61,690 nucleotides of DNA from a virus (IMGVR_UViG_3300029986_000019:1-61690), one strand, 5' to 3'; shown: positions 6,430 to 15,955, counted from the first letter of the stretch. Notes: generated by a model not told the origin, from the letters alone. Numbers and translations are program-made.

Positions 6430-8634
6430 CTATCTGCTGTGAGACAGCATTGATCGACGTTTGATAACTCTAATCTTTAGTCTCTTACGAGAAGACATAA
6501 TGTGTTTGACTTGGTTTCCTTCTCTTACCAGTAGAGCCTCTTTCCAGAGAGCAACTAATTTTGATGTCACAAAGTATATATACGGTTTAACTCCTTGTAC
6601 TGTTGACTGTCCTTGTCTACGTTGTACTGCACCTAGTTCCATTAAGTCATCAAGTTGATCGAGCAGTGTGTTCTTATGTATATCACATTCTTCAGCAAGT
6701 TGAAGTATAGTCTGGTTAGGTTTAGCAATCAATGCTGCTACAGCTTCCATGTTAAACCCTACACAGCTATCAAGAGCTACACGAACAAGTACTCTATACT
6801 CTTCTTCACCTATTGATGGTGGTGAGTTCAACATACCTAAACCCATGATGACCTTCATAAACTGTATGCCAAGTCTGGTACCCATCTCTTTTTGTGGACG
6901 CCATCGGATTGCCCTATGGTTCCCGTCTCTGTTGAACTTGTCCCGGTCCACACTAGCCCTTAGTACTGCAACGATCTGGGCTAAAGAATTGATACGTTCA
7001 AAAAAGTGCTCCGGCACTGTATCTGCTATCTCATTAGGATCTACACTTACATCTAAAAAACGAGCTACCATATCAAGTAGTTCATCACTTATGACTTCTT
7101 TCTTAGCCCTACCTACTCCACGTATCGCAGAGTTTATAGGCTTATGTGCTTCAAAGTCATTGCCTTTAATAACATGAAGCATAAGAAATCTTTCACCTAA
7201 TGCAGCACTACGTTCACCATAGATTGCAGGTGTTACTCCGGTTACAATTGAGAAATGACTTTCATAATAGCGTTTAGCATTGTTAGCGTACTCTTGACCT
7301 ACAGTGCCGTCAAAAGCATCCCTCAATTGTCCAAACAGTTCATCCTTAACCATGACAGGCATTGTTAGACTTGGAGTAAAGTCTTTGATCATAATAGTCT
7401 TACCGTCTACTCTGGGAATGAGAGATGGATCTTCACCATTAGCAGCAATAAAACCTGATATCAATAGTTTAGGTGATAGTTTGGATATGTGGTGTGTTAC
7501 TCCTGACCTACCAGTAGAGAGTATGACCAACGTTTTTCCGCTTCCAGGTGGTCCTACTATATGGCACCATGCCGGAGGGCCGGGTATGAGCGTAGAGAGT
7601 ATAGTAGCATAACAAAGTTTTATTCCGTCTATGAGGTCGGGGGTTAAGTGTATACATGAGGCAAATTGTTCGAGGATGTCTGAGAACTTAGGGCGTAGCT
7701 TAGAGTTTATGTGGATGATATCTGCTGCTTCAGCATTTTGATTGGCCTTGTCATTAGGTGTAATGTATAGCTTAATCATCTCTGACAGCTCTGACATTGT
7801 TCCATCATCAACTACAAAGTCTCTAATATCGTGACCATCTTCACTATCAATAGGCCATGCTAGGTAGTGCAGTGAAGTAACTACTTTATGCACCATAGAG
7901 TTTACTCTCTCAGTACCTTGCTCACCTACTACACCTGCATCATAGCAACAGATAACATGATGGTCCTGAAAGTACTCTACCCATTTAGCTTTAAATATGT
8001 TGGCACCCGGAATACCTAACACTACATTACTAGCACTAGATACTCCATCACGTTCCATCATCCACTCTAGGGCTATTGCATCCCACTCCCCTTCTACGTT
8101 CCAAATCTTAGGTTTTTTCTGGCCCTTTTTTACGGGCTTTAAATTGTGCAGACCATAAATACCTGCTTCAACCCCGGTTAAGCCTCTTAAACGGAACTTG
8201 GTGCCGTTTCTAGGTACCCTGTAGTATCGGAGGTTAACTAGCTTTCCTTCCTGATTTCTGACTGGTATGTAAAATAAGTCACCATCAAAAACAATACCAG
8301 CATTCTTCAAGATCTGAACAGGAATACTACGGTCTGTAGCTAAACCCTGCCATGCCTTCTTGTAAGCAGGAAGTCTACTGTTAGTAGCTTCAGCTTGTTT
8401 CTCATACCATAGTTCCATAAAGGTGTAAAGATTACCATGCTTACCACACACTTTACAGTCCCATAGTTGAGACCTACCAGTGTCTTTATTGTAGTTTATA
8501 TATAGTTTGTTATGCCCTCCACAAAAGAGACAGTCCATAAACGCTTGATCGCCAACTCTACGACTGTCATCGTAATCCACTCCCAACTCTATGAATGGTG
8601 CAAGTTCCTTTGGTGATGTTTGTCTATCCGGCAT
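6430..8634 (-). CDS. DNA primase-helicase (zinc finger, TOPRIM, P-loop ATPase)
   Basis: A bifunctional replication protein. The N-terminus has CLFCGGHN and CKVCGKHG (about 33-65), a CHC2-type zinc finger that reads template DNA. NVEGEWDAIALEW near residue 180 fits TOPRIM motif I of primases, followed by a DxD-like region. GPPGSGKT near 361 is a clean Walker A, and GERFLMLHV near 485 supplies a likely arginine finger. The ATPase part does not look like DnaB RecA-type helicase and may be closer to SF3/AAA+ phage ATPases. The C-terminus has a helix-turn-helix-like segment (LAEECDIHKNTLLDQL). The frame is open to a TTG at 8652, but the ATG at 8634 is preceded by GGGAGTAGGG. Confidence 0.85.
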   Translation of the reverse strand: MPDRQTSPKELAPFIELGVDYDDSRRVGDQAFMDCLFCGGHNKLYINYNKDTGRSQLWDCKVCGKHGNLYTFMELWYEKQAEATNSRLPAYKKAWQGLATDRSIPVQILKNAGIVFDGDLFYIPVRNQEGKLVNLRYYRVPRNGTKFRLRGLTGVEAGIYGLHNLKPVKKGQKKPKIWNVEGEWDAIALEWMMERDGVSSASNVVLGIPGANIFKAKWVEYFQDHHVICCYDAGVVGEQGTERVNSMVHKVVTSLHYLAWPIDSEDGHDIRDFVVDDGTMSELSEMIKLYITPNDKANQNAEAADIIHINSKLRPKFSDILEQFASCIHLTPDLIDGIKLCYATILSTLIPGPPAWCHIVGPPGSGKTLVILSTGRSGVTHHISKLSPKLLISGFIAANGEDPSLIPRVDGKTIMIKDFTPSLTMPVMVKDELFGQLRDAFDGTVGQEYANNAKRYYESHFSIVTGVTPAIYGERSAALGERFLMLHVIKGNDFEAHKPINSAIRGVGRAKKEVISDELLDMVARFLDVSVDPNEIADTVPEHFFERINSLAQIVAVLRASVDRDKFNRDGNHRAIRWRPQKEMGTRLGIQFMKVIMGLGMLNSPPSIGEEEYRVLVRVALDSCVGFNMEAVAALIAKPNQTILQLAEECDIHKNTLLDQLDDLMELGAVQRRQGQSTVQGVKPYIYFVTSKLVALWKEALLVREGNQVKHIMSSRKRLKIRVIKRRSMLSHSR

Positions 8635-8642
8635 TATATACC

Positions 8643-9197
8643 CTACTCCCAAACCAATAAGTTTAGAGCCTCTTGTAACAACAAGAATATGGAACTTTCA
8701 TAGTCCCTATTTATTATCCCCGTAATGTTTAGAGTTCTAACTTGATTAATGACTATCCAATATGCAATTTCTTTAGGTGATACCCTACACTCAAACTCTC
8801 CATGCTCATCATCAGTGTACCATGTCTGTTCCATGTACACGTCAAGCAATGGTTTAATGTGTTGACCTTGATAAAGTTCACGGATTATTGATGCTTTATA
8901 GGAACTAAAGTCTATACCAAAGTAGATGGTAGCATCTGACTGTTCAAAGTTGTCTCTATAGTGTGACAGTCGATCTACTGAAGTACCCTTTAACCCATAC
9001 ATCCAACGATAACCCGGACAACACTTACCATTGACCATCATAAAGTCTTTGTAAGTATTACCACCTGTCTTTATTCCCAGAGAACGCGCAGCCTTTAGTG
9101 CTGCTATCTGTGCGCCTTCATCACCGCCGGAAATCACCCGCTGAAGGTGGTGCCGGTTTCTTCTGGGAATGATAGATCTACTAACCTTGAAGTTCAT
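8643..9197 (-). CDS. SLOG/MoCo-carrier-like nucleotide-binding protein, copy 1
   Basis: The N-terminal VISGGDEGAQIAALKAAR (from about 20) and the following KTGGNTYKDF match the family of putative molybdenum-cofactor carrier proteins (YpsA/SLOG Rossmann-type domains: ISGGQTGxDxAALxAA, GGxxP). YRDNFEQSDATIYFG fits the conserved N-x-SDxT element. Such domains bind nucleotides or nucleotide-derived ligands. A paralogue lies at 26062-26583. In this copy the usual Q of SGGQ is D, so binding may differ. I start at the ATG at 9197 (GAGG upstream), not the TTG at 9209. Confidence 0.75.
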   Translation of the reverse strand: MNFKVSRSIIPRRNRHHLQRVISGGDEGAQIAALKAARSLGIKTGGNTYKDFMMVNGKCCPGYRWMYGLKGTSVDRLSHYRDNFEQSDATIYFGIDFSSYKASIIRELYQGQHIKPLLDVYMEQTWYTDDEHGEFECRVSPKEIAYWIVINQVRTLNITGIINRDYESSIFLLLQEALNLLVWE

Positions 9198-9537
9198 TTC
9201 TATCCTCAAGAGTAGGCATAACCTTTAGATAGGGAAATACTTTAACAGTGCCAAGTATTTCTATTGTCTGTTTACTAGTTGAGATAAGATCATCTAAACC
9301 TTTAACCAATAGTTTAGGTTTTACATAACTCATATAACATACCTTAACTTTAACACTATAGGTACAGCGAGGATGGTTCACGAATGGATCATTGATGTTA
9401 TTCTCACCTTCACTCAATAGTTTACCATAAGAGCCAGTAGTGTACTGCATTAGGTTATCTATTTTTTTTATAGCCTCTACTTTAGAGTTAGCTTCTATCT
9501 CAACAATAGAACTGTTAATTGCAAATCTATATCGCAT
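9181..9537 (-). CDS. Hypothetical protein, 118 aa
   Basis: Unrecognised beta-rich protein beginning MRYRFAINSSIVEIEANS. A longer frame runs to 9612 inside the polymerase gene, but the ATG at 9537 has AAAGGA at the right distance and leaves 11 bases after the polymerase stop. It overlaps the SLOG gene start by 17 bases. The first half alternates hydrophobic and polar residues like a small barrel. Confidence 0.65.
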   Translation of the reverse strand: MRYRFAINSSIVEIEANSKVEAIKKIDNLMQYTTGSYGKLLSEGENNINDPFVNHPRCTYSVKVKVCYMSYVKPKLLVKGLDDLISTSKQTIEILGTVKVFPYLKVMPTLEDRNELQG

Positions 9538-9548
9538 TGGTCTATCCT

Positions 9549-12029
9549 TTATTCCTTTGGTATTAGAAGTCCACTGTCTGTCAATTTGAAATGTCGCTCT
9601 GCAACACTCCATTGATGGTCTATCACATCAACACCTACTGGCATCTTAACGTTTAGCCTTCCATCATTACTTTCCATACGATCTACTATAGACGCTATGA
9701 ATGGTGCAGTAACCAGCTTCTTAGGTGCTTCAACGTACAATGCGTCGTGTATAGTTAAGAGTACTTGTGCATCTGTGTTTGATCTTTCAAGGAAGTCATC
9801 AACTTTGATTAGACTATCCTTCATCATACCAGCAGCACTACCCTGTATCATGTAGCTAACACCACGATACGCAAAGTTACGATCTACCCTTAACTTACGA
9901 TCATACAGAGTTATAATGAAACCATCTTTCTCTGCCTTCTTCGTAAGTTCACGCATGTAGACTTTCATCTCAGGCATGGACGCATTATAGTCTGCATCGA
10001 ACTGTTTAGCTTCGTCTAGAGTACACATTAATAAGTGTGCATAAGAACCAGGTCCGCCACCAAAGATTTTAGCATATGTGATATGTTTACATCGTTGACG
10101 ACTAGCTTCCTTACCTAGAGTATGCTCTGCCTGAATAATGTTGTAATTATTCTCTGCTAACCACTCTTGAACTATACTGTAGATGGTAGGATTATCAGGT
10201 CTATACTTTGCTGCTTTACGTGCAGACCATTCTATCTTCTTCCAGTAGTTGCCAACAGCAGAACCAGAACCCCCACAATGTTCACATATATACCCTAGTT
10301 TGTCTTCTCCATCGCCATTACACTTGTCACAGTTAGATGGACTATCACGGAACAACTCTAGGGCTATGATACCTGCTCTAATGCTATCAGGGTTATCTCT
10401 ACCACCCCATGCCTTCTGTGCCATCTCTTCAAAGATATCACGATCATACTTTAGAGCATCTAGCATCAACGTGATACCGGCTAACTCTGCGAAGATCCTA
10501 CCTTCTTGCTGTGAGAAGTCAAACGCTAACCATACATAACCCTCTCTAGGACCAAATACTTTTTGGCTAGAGTATTTACCACCACCTAGAGACTTTTTAC
10601 CTCCGGCAGTAGCTTGTTGAGGGTTAAAGCCCATTTCACCGCCAGCACTAAAGCGACTAGTCTTTGTACCACATTGGTTAAGGCTAAAGTGTACGACCCA
10701 ATCACCGCCTTTATAGGTGTCGTGCTTTATGTCACCTTTACCGTACTCCCATGGTGTACGTTTGATTATCTCTTTCTCATCACCAAGTATAGGATCAAAG
10801 AATAAACTCTTAGTATGACTTGCACTACGGTACCCAACTAACTCTTTCACAAAAGGGATATACATTAGCTCTTTAAGAGCATCCTTTTCGGTAGTCAGTC
10901 TTGCAGTGCCATCCTCTATACTCTGTGGTGTTCCTTTGTACTTTCCTTTACGTGGGTAATGTGGTTCAATGTTTAGTGTACCTGGGCCACCTTCACCTTC
11001 AGGACCATACATTATTGCTATAAGCTGCTTAGTGCTGCCGGGGCTAAACTCTTGGGCTTTTACCTTTGTTCTACTTACCCGACCTGTAGGCGTAAGTTTA
11101 GGTTCGGGTGGTCCTTCTGGGAATGGATTTAATTTAAGTTCATCAATAATCTGTTCCATAGCTGCTTTATGTTCAGCCATAGCCTCTATACATTTATTGC
11201 TTTCTTCTCTAGCGAGTTCCGGAAAGATCCTTAACCCTCGCTTTTCCATTCTGTTGACTATAGGCCATACTTGACGCATCTCAAGTTCATAGGCTCTACG
11301 TAAATAACCACCCTGTTCCATCTCATCAAACATTACACGTTCATAGTGCCTGTATAGCAGCATGGTTCGGAAACCATCACGTATACAGTAGTTTTTATTT
11401 ATCCCTTCCCAGTGCTCAACGCCGTGATGTTTAGCCATATAAGCAGGTAGCCAGTAATCCTCTTTATAGTTCTCCCCAAGAACGATTAGAGGCATACCTT
11501 CTTTAGCAGCTAGAGTATTGTATCGTCCTGCCATAGTCCTAGCTTGCTTTACAATGTCTGCTAGTTCTTTTTCATCGCTATCATCAACACCTAGCCTTCG
11601 AGCTAAAGGCTTAAGGCCATAGGTGAGTTCCAGTGTGAAGCAAACTCTAGCCATAAACAAAGTGTCTTCAATGGACTTAGCCAGAGCCACAACGTCTATA
11701 CCTACAGTGAGCAACAGCATTATAACGTCAAACTTGCTGTTATGAAAGACTACACGTTTACCTTTAATGGTATCACGTATAAACTTTACATCTCTTTGAT
11801 TAATTTGAGGAATTCTAGTGTGTGGGTTGACTTCCCATTCGCAATAAAATGAGTTACCCTTCTCATCACACATGGTAACAGAGAATACAGCATCTTGTAC
11901 TAACACTCCTTTAAGAAGTCGCTTACCCCACACTGCGACCCCGCAAGTTTCTACGTCCAATGATACAGTATGTTGTGGGTTAAAAAGAGGATATTCTTTA
12001 GAGACAGGTTTCTTTAGCAAGAAACGCAT
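9549..12029 (-). CDS. Family A DNA polymerase with 3'-5' exonuclease and inserted zinc module
   Basis: Replicative polymerase of 826 residues. The proofreading domain shows SLDVET (about 24), FHNSKFDV (near 95) and YCIRDGF (near 220). The polymerase motifs are A, FDFSQQEGR (about 505, usually DYSQIELR), B, RQRCKHITYAKIFGG (about 645), and C, TIHDALYVE (about 758). Between A and B is an insert with CDKCNGDGE and CEHCGGSGS (about 566-588), the CxxCxGxG pattern of DnaJ zinc centres, which is not normal for Pol I. I see no 5'-3' nuclease domain. The gene is preceded by a 30-base gap holding a dispersed-motif copy and the stop of a small HTH protein. Confidence 0.95.
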   Translation of the reverse strand: MRFLLKKPVSKEYPLFNPQHTVSLDVETCGVAVWGKRLLKGVLVQDAVFSVTMCDEKGNSFYCEWEVNPHTRIPQINQRDVKFIRDTIKGKRVVFHNSKFDVIMLLLTVGIDVVALAKSIEDTLFMARVCFTLELTYGLKPLARRLGVDDSDEKELADIVKQARTMAGRYNTLAAKEGMPLIVLGENYKEDYWLPAYMAKHHGVEHWEGINKNYCIRDGFRTMLLYRHYERVMFDEMEQGGYLRRAYELEMRQVWPIVNRMEKRGLRIFPELAREESNKCIEAMAEHKAAMEQIIDELKLNPFPEGPPEPKLTPTGRVSRTKVKAQEFSPGSTKQLIAIMYGPEGEGGPGTLNIEPHYPRKGKYKGTPQSIEDGTARLTTEKDALKELMYIPFVKELVGYRSASHTKSLFFDPILGDEKEIIKRTPWEYGKGDIKHDTYKGGDWVVHFSLNQCGTKTSRFSAGGEMGFNPQQATAGGKKSLGGGKYSSQKVFGPREGYVWLAFDFSQQEGRIFAELAGITLMLDALKYDRDIFEEMAQKAWGGRDNPDSIRAGIIALELFRDSPSNCDKCNGDGEDKLGYICEHCGGSGSAVGNYWKKIEWSARKAAKYRPDNPTIYSIVQEWLAENNYNIIQAEHTLGKEASRQRCKHITYAKIFGGGPGSYAHLLMCTLDEAKQFDADYNASMPEMKVYMRELTKKAEKDGFIITLYDRKLRVDRNFAYRGVSYMIQGSAAGMMKDSLIKVDDFLERSNTDAQVLLTIHDALYVEAPKKLVTAPFIASIVDRMESNDGRLNVKMPVGVDVIDHQWSVAERHFKLTDSGLLIPKE

Positions 12030-12037
12030 TTAAATCA

Positions 12038-12048
12038 CTCCCAGAGAA
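12038..12048 (+). promoter_or_regulatory. Dispersed palindromic motif copy upstream of the polymerase
   Basis: CTCCCAGAGAA, one base from the consensus TTCCCAGAGAA, in the 30-base gap between the HTH gene and the polymerase start. It is one of the few copies in a place where an operator would be expected. Confidence 0.55.
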
Positions 12049-12059
12049 ACAACTACAGT

Positions 12060-12299
12060 CTAGACTGTAGACTCTACACTAGATGTCAGAGAAACAGACT
12101 GATCATCAGTTATGATCTTATACATTCTCTTACCAGTGCTTTTACTACTTCTAACTCCATGCTTATTGGTGGCTATATTAGCTGCTTTTAACATCCTTCT
12201 TACAGTCTCAACACAACAACCTAAACTATTGGCTGTCTTAAGTAGAGATCCTTCAGACCTATACATTTGCTCTAGTTGCGTTCTTGTTATTTCTTTCAT
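12060..12299 (-). CDS. Small helix-turn-helix DNA-binding protein, 79 aa
   Basis: Residues about 16-42 (LLKTANSLGCCVETVRRMLKA) form a good helix-turn-helix, with a basic stretch after it (KHGVRSSKSTGKRMYK) and a polar tail. The start has GGAG upstream. It sits between a hairpin (12327-12363) and the polymerase, next to a copy of the dispersed palindrome, so it is the best candidate in this genome for a protein that binds that motif. That link is inference; it could also be an autoregulator. Confidence 0.7.
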   Translation of the reverse strand: MKEITRTQLEQMYRSEGSLLKTANSLGCCVETVRRMLKAANIATNKHGVRSSKSTGKRMYKIITDDQSVSLTSSVESTV

Positions 12300-12326
12300 A
12301 GTTTTCTCCTTAAAATAAACAACTAT

Positions 12327-12363
12327 AGCCTGTAGGTTTCTTGTTAGGGAAATCCTACAGGCT
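12327..12363 (-). terminator. Intergenic hairpin, possible weak terminator or attenuator
   Basis: A 10-bp perfect stem (AGCCTGTAGG, 12327-12336, with CCTACAGGCT, 12354-12363) and a 17-base loop between the 358-residue gene and the HTH gene. On the minus strand it is followed by the interrupted T stretch TTGTTTATTTT, so termination would be partial. Confidence 0.5.
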
Positions 12364-12387
12364 TGTTTGGCACGTCCATTGCTGAAA

Positions 12388-13464
12388 CTACTCAGCTTCT
12401 TCGTTGCTTGTGTCTTCCGTTAATCGTATAGTCTCTGGGATGACAATGGTAGCTCGATCACGTCCACCAATCTCCCTCTTAAGTTGATGAACAAACTTAC
12501 CAGTTCCATTAGGACTTGGTAACTGTCCGAGATATATACCGTAGACATACCCATCTTTATCAATTCCACTAGCCTGAGAAGACAAAGGTTTAGCCTTGAT
12601 ATCATGAAGATGAATACCCTCAAGATATGATTCCATGTCGTCTTCAGTTTCCCAAGGTGTAGCCTCTAGTTCAGGAATGGGATCTTCCTCAACCTCAATC
12701 ACAGCACTAGCCTTTGGCGTTGACTTAGGAGCAGCCATCATCTCAAGACCCAATGCCTTGGCTAACTTCCGTTTGGTCCTAGCGTTTAGAGTTCCACCAG
12801 TATTAATCCTCATCCACTCTTCGTCATTTAGCACACTCCCTAGAGAAGAGTTCGCTTTGACTTCCCGAATGTTGTCTAAGAATGATCTAGTGCTTAGGAA
12901 GTTCTCTATGTCCTTGTCCGTAGCGTGTGGCTTGATAGCGTTAGGGTTCTCTCTGGTAATGATAGTATTATCAGAACCAAAGATTAGGTCTGGTACATTA
13001 GCCAGCAGCACTGTAGAGATTGCAGTGTGTATAGCCTCTAGGGCAGTATCGCAGACCTTGCTGATTACATGCCATCCAAACTTATCACCACCCCGGTCAA
13101 GTATACTATTCCCAGAGAAACGTTCTGCCTCATCATTCCCATTCATCACAACTTTTTGGATGTTGCAACCACTATAGTCTTGTCCTGCATCTTCTACTAA
13201 ACCCAACACAAAGAAACCATTACGGCTAGACCAGAGTAGAGAGTTTGGGATCAATCTACGTAGACTGTCGTAAGCGTAGTTGATATCGTTGCTGTTGTTC
13301 CATCCGGGGCGTTCAGCTACAGAGTATGCTGCAGCTGTGTATTTATTACCACCCTGAACATCCTTTAGTTGTTCTTCGGATGGTTCAGCAGCAGTTAACG
13401 TGTCCTGCTCATCATATGTCTGTTCTGGATCTGTAATCTTCTTTTTCTTCGTAAACGTAGCCAT
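12388..13464 (-). CDS. Hypothetical protein, 358 aa
   Basis: No family recognised. It has a lysine-rich start (ATFTKKKK), a folded part at about 50-240 and a proline/acid-rich segment at about 245-290. A last beta-rich part (YVYGIYLGQL ...) follows, with an acidic tail. A dispersed-motif copy (13109-13119) encodes FSGN. Its place among the SSB-like, Sak4 and polymerase genes suggests a replication or recombination accessory. Confidence 0.75.
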   Translation of the reverse strand: MATFTKKKKITDPEQTYDEQDTLTAAEPSEEQLKDVQGGNKYTAAAYSVAERPGWNNSNDINYAYDSLRRLIPNSLLWSSRNGFFVLGLVEDAGQDYSGCNIQKVVMNGNDEAERFSGNSILDRGGDKFGWHVISKVCDTALEAIHTAISTVLLANVPDLIFGSDNTIITRENPNAIKPHATDKDIENFLSTRSFLDNIREVKANSSLGSVLNDEEWMRINTGGTLNARTKRKLAKALGLEMMAAPKSTPKASAVIEVEEDPIPELEATPWETEDDMESYLEGIHLHDIKAKPLSSQASGIDKDGYVYGIYLGQLPSPNGTGKFVHQLKREIGGRDRATIVIPETIRLTEDTSNEEAE

Positions 13465-13496
13465 TGTGTTTTCTTATCCCTTTCTGTGGATAGAGT

Positions 13497-14231
13497 TTAG
13501 TCTTGTACTAATAAGGTATGATCGACAGTAACAATAGAAAGTACATCGTCTAAAAAGACTTCCCAAAGATCATCCTCATTAGGATCAGGCTCACTAAAAG
13601 CGTTATCCCTACAGTATAGTGTTCTAACCTTAACACTGTATTCATCATCAGATATTGGATCTAGTACCTCTACTATTGTTCCTGATATAATCCTTCTTAG
13701 TGTAGTGTCAACTTCGGATGTTTCAAAGGTGATGATATCACCTTCTTTAAGTGCCTCTAGATCCCTCTGTGATGGTCTCTGTGGAGTTTCAGGGCTTAAT
13801 CTGGGTAAAGTCTCAGTGTTAATGACTTCAGGTAGTAGTCCGATCTTCACTAGGAACTCTGCCACACCAAAGTCTAGTTCAGCTTCAACTTGTGCAACTA
13901 GAGAAGAACGGCACCATGAAGGTATAGCAGCATCCACTATATTCTTTAAGCACTCATGCTCTTCTTTGGAAAAGCTAACGTGTGGGGTTGCCGCCGTTTC
14001 TTTCTCTGGGATAAGCTCTATCTCTGCTCTGTATACTTTGTGGTGCCGGCCATCATCAGAGTGTACTTCAAAGTTACCATAACCATAATAATGTAGAGTT
14101 CCTTCAACAGTTTCAGGTTCATCAGAAGACATATCGAGCATCTTACCTGCTCTAACCTTTAGTCCTTTTGAAATCCACTCATCAAGTTGTTGAGCTGTAG
14201 GAACTTTAGGTGCAAACTTTTCTTTCGTCAT
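13497..14231 (-). CDS. Protein with SH3-like barrel segments, 244 aa
   Basis: Two segments (about 25-75, VEGTLHYYGYGNFEVHSDDG; and about 165-230, EGDIITFETSEVDT, then VSGTIVEVLD-like turns) follow the pattern seen in the neighbouring SSB-like protein: G-D-x-V/I, a strand, G-x-I/V-x-x-V/I-x-D, V-x-V. These resemble KOW/SH3 small barrels. The middle is helical with two cysteines (ECLKNIV, PSWCRSS). Function unknown; it is transcribed after the terminator at 14249-14281, so it may depend on read-through. Confidence 0.7.
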   Translation of the reverse strand: MTKEKFAPKVPTAQQLDEWISKGLKVRAGKMLDMSSDEPETVEGTLHYYGYGNFEVHSDDGRHHKVYRAEIELIPEKETAATPHVSFSKEEHECLKNIVDAAIPSWCRSSLVAQVEAELDFGVAEFLVKIGLLPEVINTETLPRLSPETPQRPSQRDLEALKEGDIITFETSEVDTTLRRIISGTIVEVLDPISDDEYSVKVRTLYCRDNAFSEPDPNEDDLWEVFLDDVLSIVTVDHTLLVQD

Positions 14232-14248
14232 TGTGGTGCTCCGCGGCC

Positions 14249-14281
14249 AAAAAAGACAGGGCCAGCGTTTAGCCAGCCCTG
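14249..14281 (-). terminator. Rho-independent terminator after the SSB-like gene
   Basis: On the minus strand a 10-bp stem CAGGGCTGGC/GCTGGCCCTG with two G-U pairs and a TAAAC loop, followed by TCTTTTTT. It lies between the SSB-like gene and the 244-residue gene, so it may lower expression of the downstream genes. Confidence 0.75.
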
Positions 14282-14319
14282 CCAGTATCTAAGTTAGTGG
14301 TGTTAACCTAGAGACTATA

Positions 14320-15879
14320 CTACTCAGGTTTCATGACGGTGGAAATCTGTTCCCACTTGATCGTCTTTGTAACCGTTCCAGTCTTAACCTTACAGGTTTC
14401 CGCTTTCTCATCAACTGATAGAACAATACCGGTTACAGGTTTCTTGCTACCTACGTTGAGGTACTCTACAGTATCGTCCTTCTCGATACTGTCTGTAGTC
14501 TCTTCTTCGTCTGTTTCGTCGTCACCTTCTTCATCGTCACCTACAGTAATGACTTCGGAAGTTTCAATCTCGTAGATTTCAGCTTTCTTGCCAGTACCTA
14601 CTTTGACGTTCAGGTTTCCACTGTCCTCTATAGAGTCTACGATGCCCGATACCTCTTCATCGTCAAGCATGAAGGAGACTTCATCACCTTCACTGTAGGA
14701 TGCTTCTTCTGCATCTTCGTCACTGTCTTCATCCTCATCATCACTATCGTCTTCGTCTTCACCTTCTTCATCTTCAGAAAGTGTCAACTGAGAGGCTGCA
14801 ATGACTTCAGTAACAGCAACTTCAGTCTTCTTGCCCTTGACGGTCTTTGTGGTAGTCTCACCAGTGTCTACGGTGACTTGCCACTCTTCATCTTCATCCT
14901 GTTCACAAGAGACTACAGTACCGGAATGCTCAGTAGCTACAGTCTTCTTTCCTACCTTCTCTGAAGTAGTCCATGATACAGTTTGGCCTTCTTCAAAAGG
15001 TTCTGCATCCTCATCCTCTTCAGTCTCTTCATCCTCTTCAGCTTCGACAAGCGAGAGTTCAGAGATATCGACAGCAGGATGTGTCTTGCCGTCACTATCC
15101 TTTATCTTGGCTGTTTCAGCCTTCTCGTTAATAGAGATGATGGTTCCTTGGAACTCTACAGTCTTCTTTGCTTTGCCAGCACCTGTTGTGACAGACCATG
15201 AGACTTCAGAACCCTTCTCCAACTCTATAGTCTCTTCTTCTGTTTCATCCTCATCATCATCTTCTTCAACAGTGACGGGAGGCTTAGGTTTAGCTGCACC
15301 AGCTTTCTTCTTCTGGGAAGAGTATACGCCTTCGATAGGCTTTCCAAGTCTAACGTTCTGAGAAGTACCAGACTTGCCGGTTTCTGCATTCTCCCAGTCG
15401 TTAGTCTTGAGTGTAAGCTTGAAGAACTTGTCGGGACCGGAGTACGCATCCTTTAGGATCATCCCCAGGTTACGAATATCGAGTTCATCAGCTTCAATAC
15501 CGGTCAACTTCTCTAACCGTTGTACCAACCATGGGTTGATCAGTGTAGGGTCTTTGCTGTCCATTAACCCAATCCAATCGTAGACTGTCTTCTTGGCATG
15601 AGGGCCGTCCATGATGGTGTGAGTGAAGGTTACTCCTACTCTGTCGCCCTTCTCTGTAGGCTTAGGACCATCGTATCCAGCCTCTAGCACGTCGTATGTG
15701 CCATCTTCAAAGTCAAAGCCTGATTGCTTTGTCTTTTCTACGGTTTGGTCCCACGAACGGGCACCTACTTCCAACAGGGCATCTATGTCAAATGGGTCTG
15801 CTGAAGCTGCTGGTTTCTTTGCGGCGGTGGATGGTTTCGATGCAGTCTTTGCTGCTGTCGATGTCTTAGGTACAGGCAT
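14320..15879 (-). CDS. DUF669-like ssDNA-binding protein with acidic linkers and SH3-like repeats
   Basis: 519 residues from the ATG at 15879 (AAAGGA upstream); the frame continues to 15945 without a better start. After an Ala/Lys/Thr-rich leader, residues about 40-185 (DGTYDVLEAGYDGPKPTEKG, then FKLTLKTNDWEN) resemble phage DUF669 proteins, often partners of recombination ATPases and proposed to bind ssDNA. The rest is at least four small-barrel modules (pattern VSW..., G-T-V/I-x-S, V-T-V-D-x-G, I-S-x-L-x-L) separated by long Asp/Glu runs. An acidic C-terminal part is typical of SSBs, but the repeated barrels are unusual. It is close to the Sak4-like gene. Confidence 0.7.
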   Translation of the reverse strand: MPVPKTSTAAKTASKPSTAAKKPAASADPFDIDALLEVGARSWDQTVEKTKQSGFDFEDGTYDVLEAGYDGPKPTEKGDRVGVTFTHTIMDGPHAKKTVYDWIGLMDSKDPTLINPWLVQRLEKLTGIEADELDIRNLGMILKDAYSGPDKFFKLTLKTNDWENAETGKSGTSQNVRLGKPIEGVYSSQKKKAGAAKPKPPVTVEEDDDEDETEEETIELEKGSEVSWSVTTGAGKAKKTVEFQGTIISINEKAETAKIKDSDGKTHPAVDISELSLVEAEEDEETEEDEDAEPFEEGQTVSWTTSEKVGKKTVATEHSGTVVSCEQDEDEEWQVTVDTGETTTKTVKGKKTEVAVTEVIAASQLTLSEDEEGEDEDDSDDEDEDSDEDAEEASYSEGDEVSFMLDDEEVSGIVDSIEDSGNLNVKVGTGKKAEIYEIETSEVITVGDDEEGDDETDEEETTDSIEKDDTVEYLNVGSKKPVTGIVLSVDEKAETCKVKTGTVTKTIKWEQISTVMKPE

Positions 15880-15944
15880 TCTTGTTTCCTTTATAGTAAC
15901 GTAGATGTATCCGAGATGTAGACCAAAGTCTACGAGGTTGCTCA

Positions 15945-15955
15945 TTCTCTGGGAA
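15945..15955 (-). promoter_or_regulatory. Dispersed palindromic motif copy upstream of the SSB-like gene
   Basis: TTCTCTGGGAA on the plus strand, a perfect copy, about 65 bases before the preferred start of the SSB-like protein. Confidence 0.6.

Noticed and set aside
12635-13177. 180-residue plus-strand reading frame
   Set aside because: Antisense to a well-supported minus-strand gene with good start; no plus-strand promoter or ribosome site.
14801-15361. 186-residue plus-strand reading frame
   Set aside because: Ser/Val-rich shadow of the acidic-repeat SSB-like gene on the other strand; no ribosome site and extreme composition.
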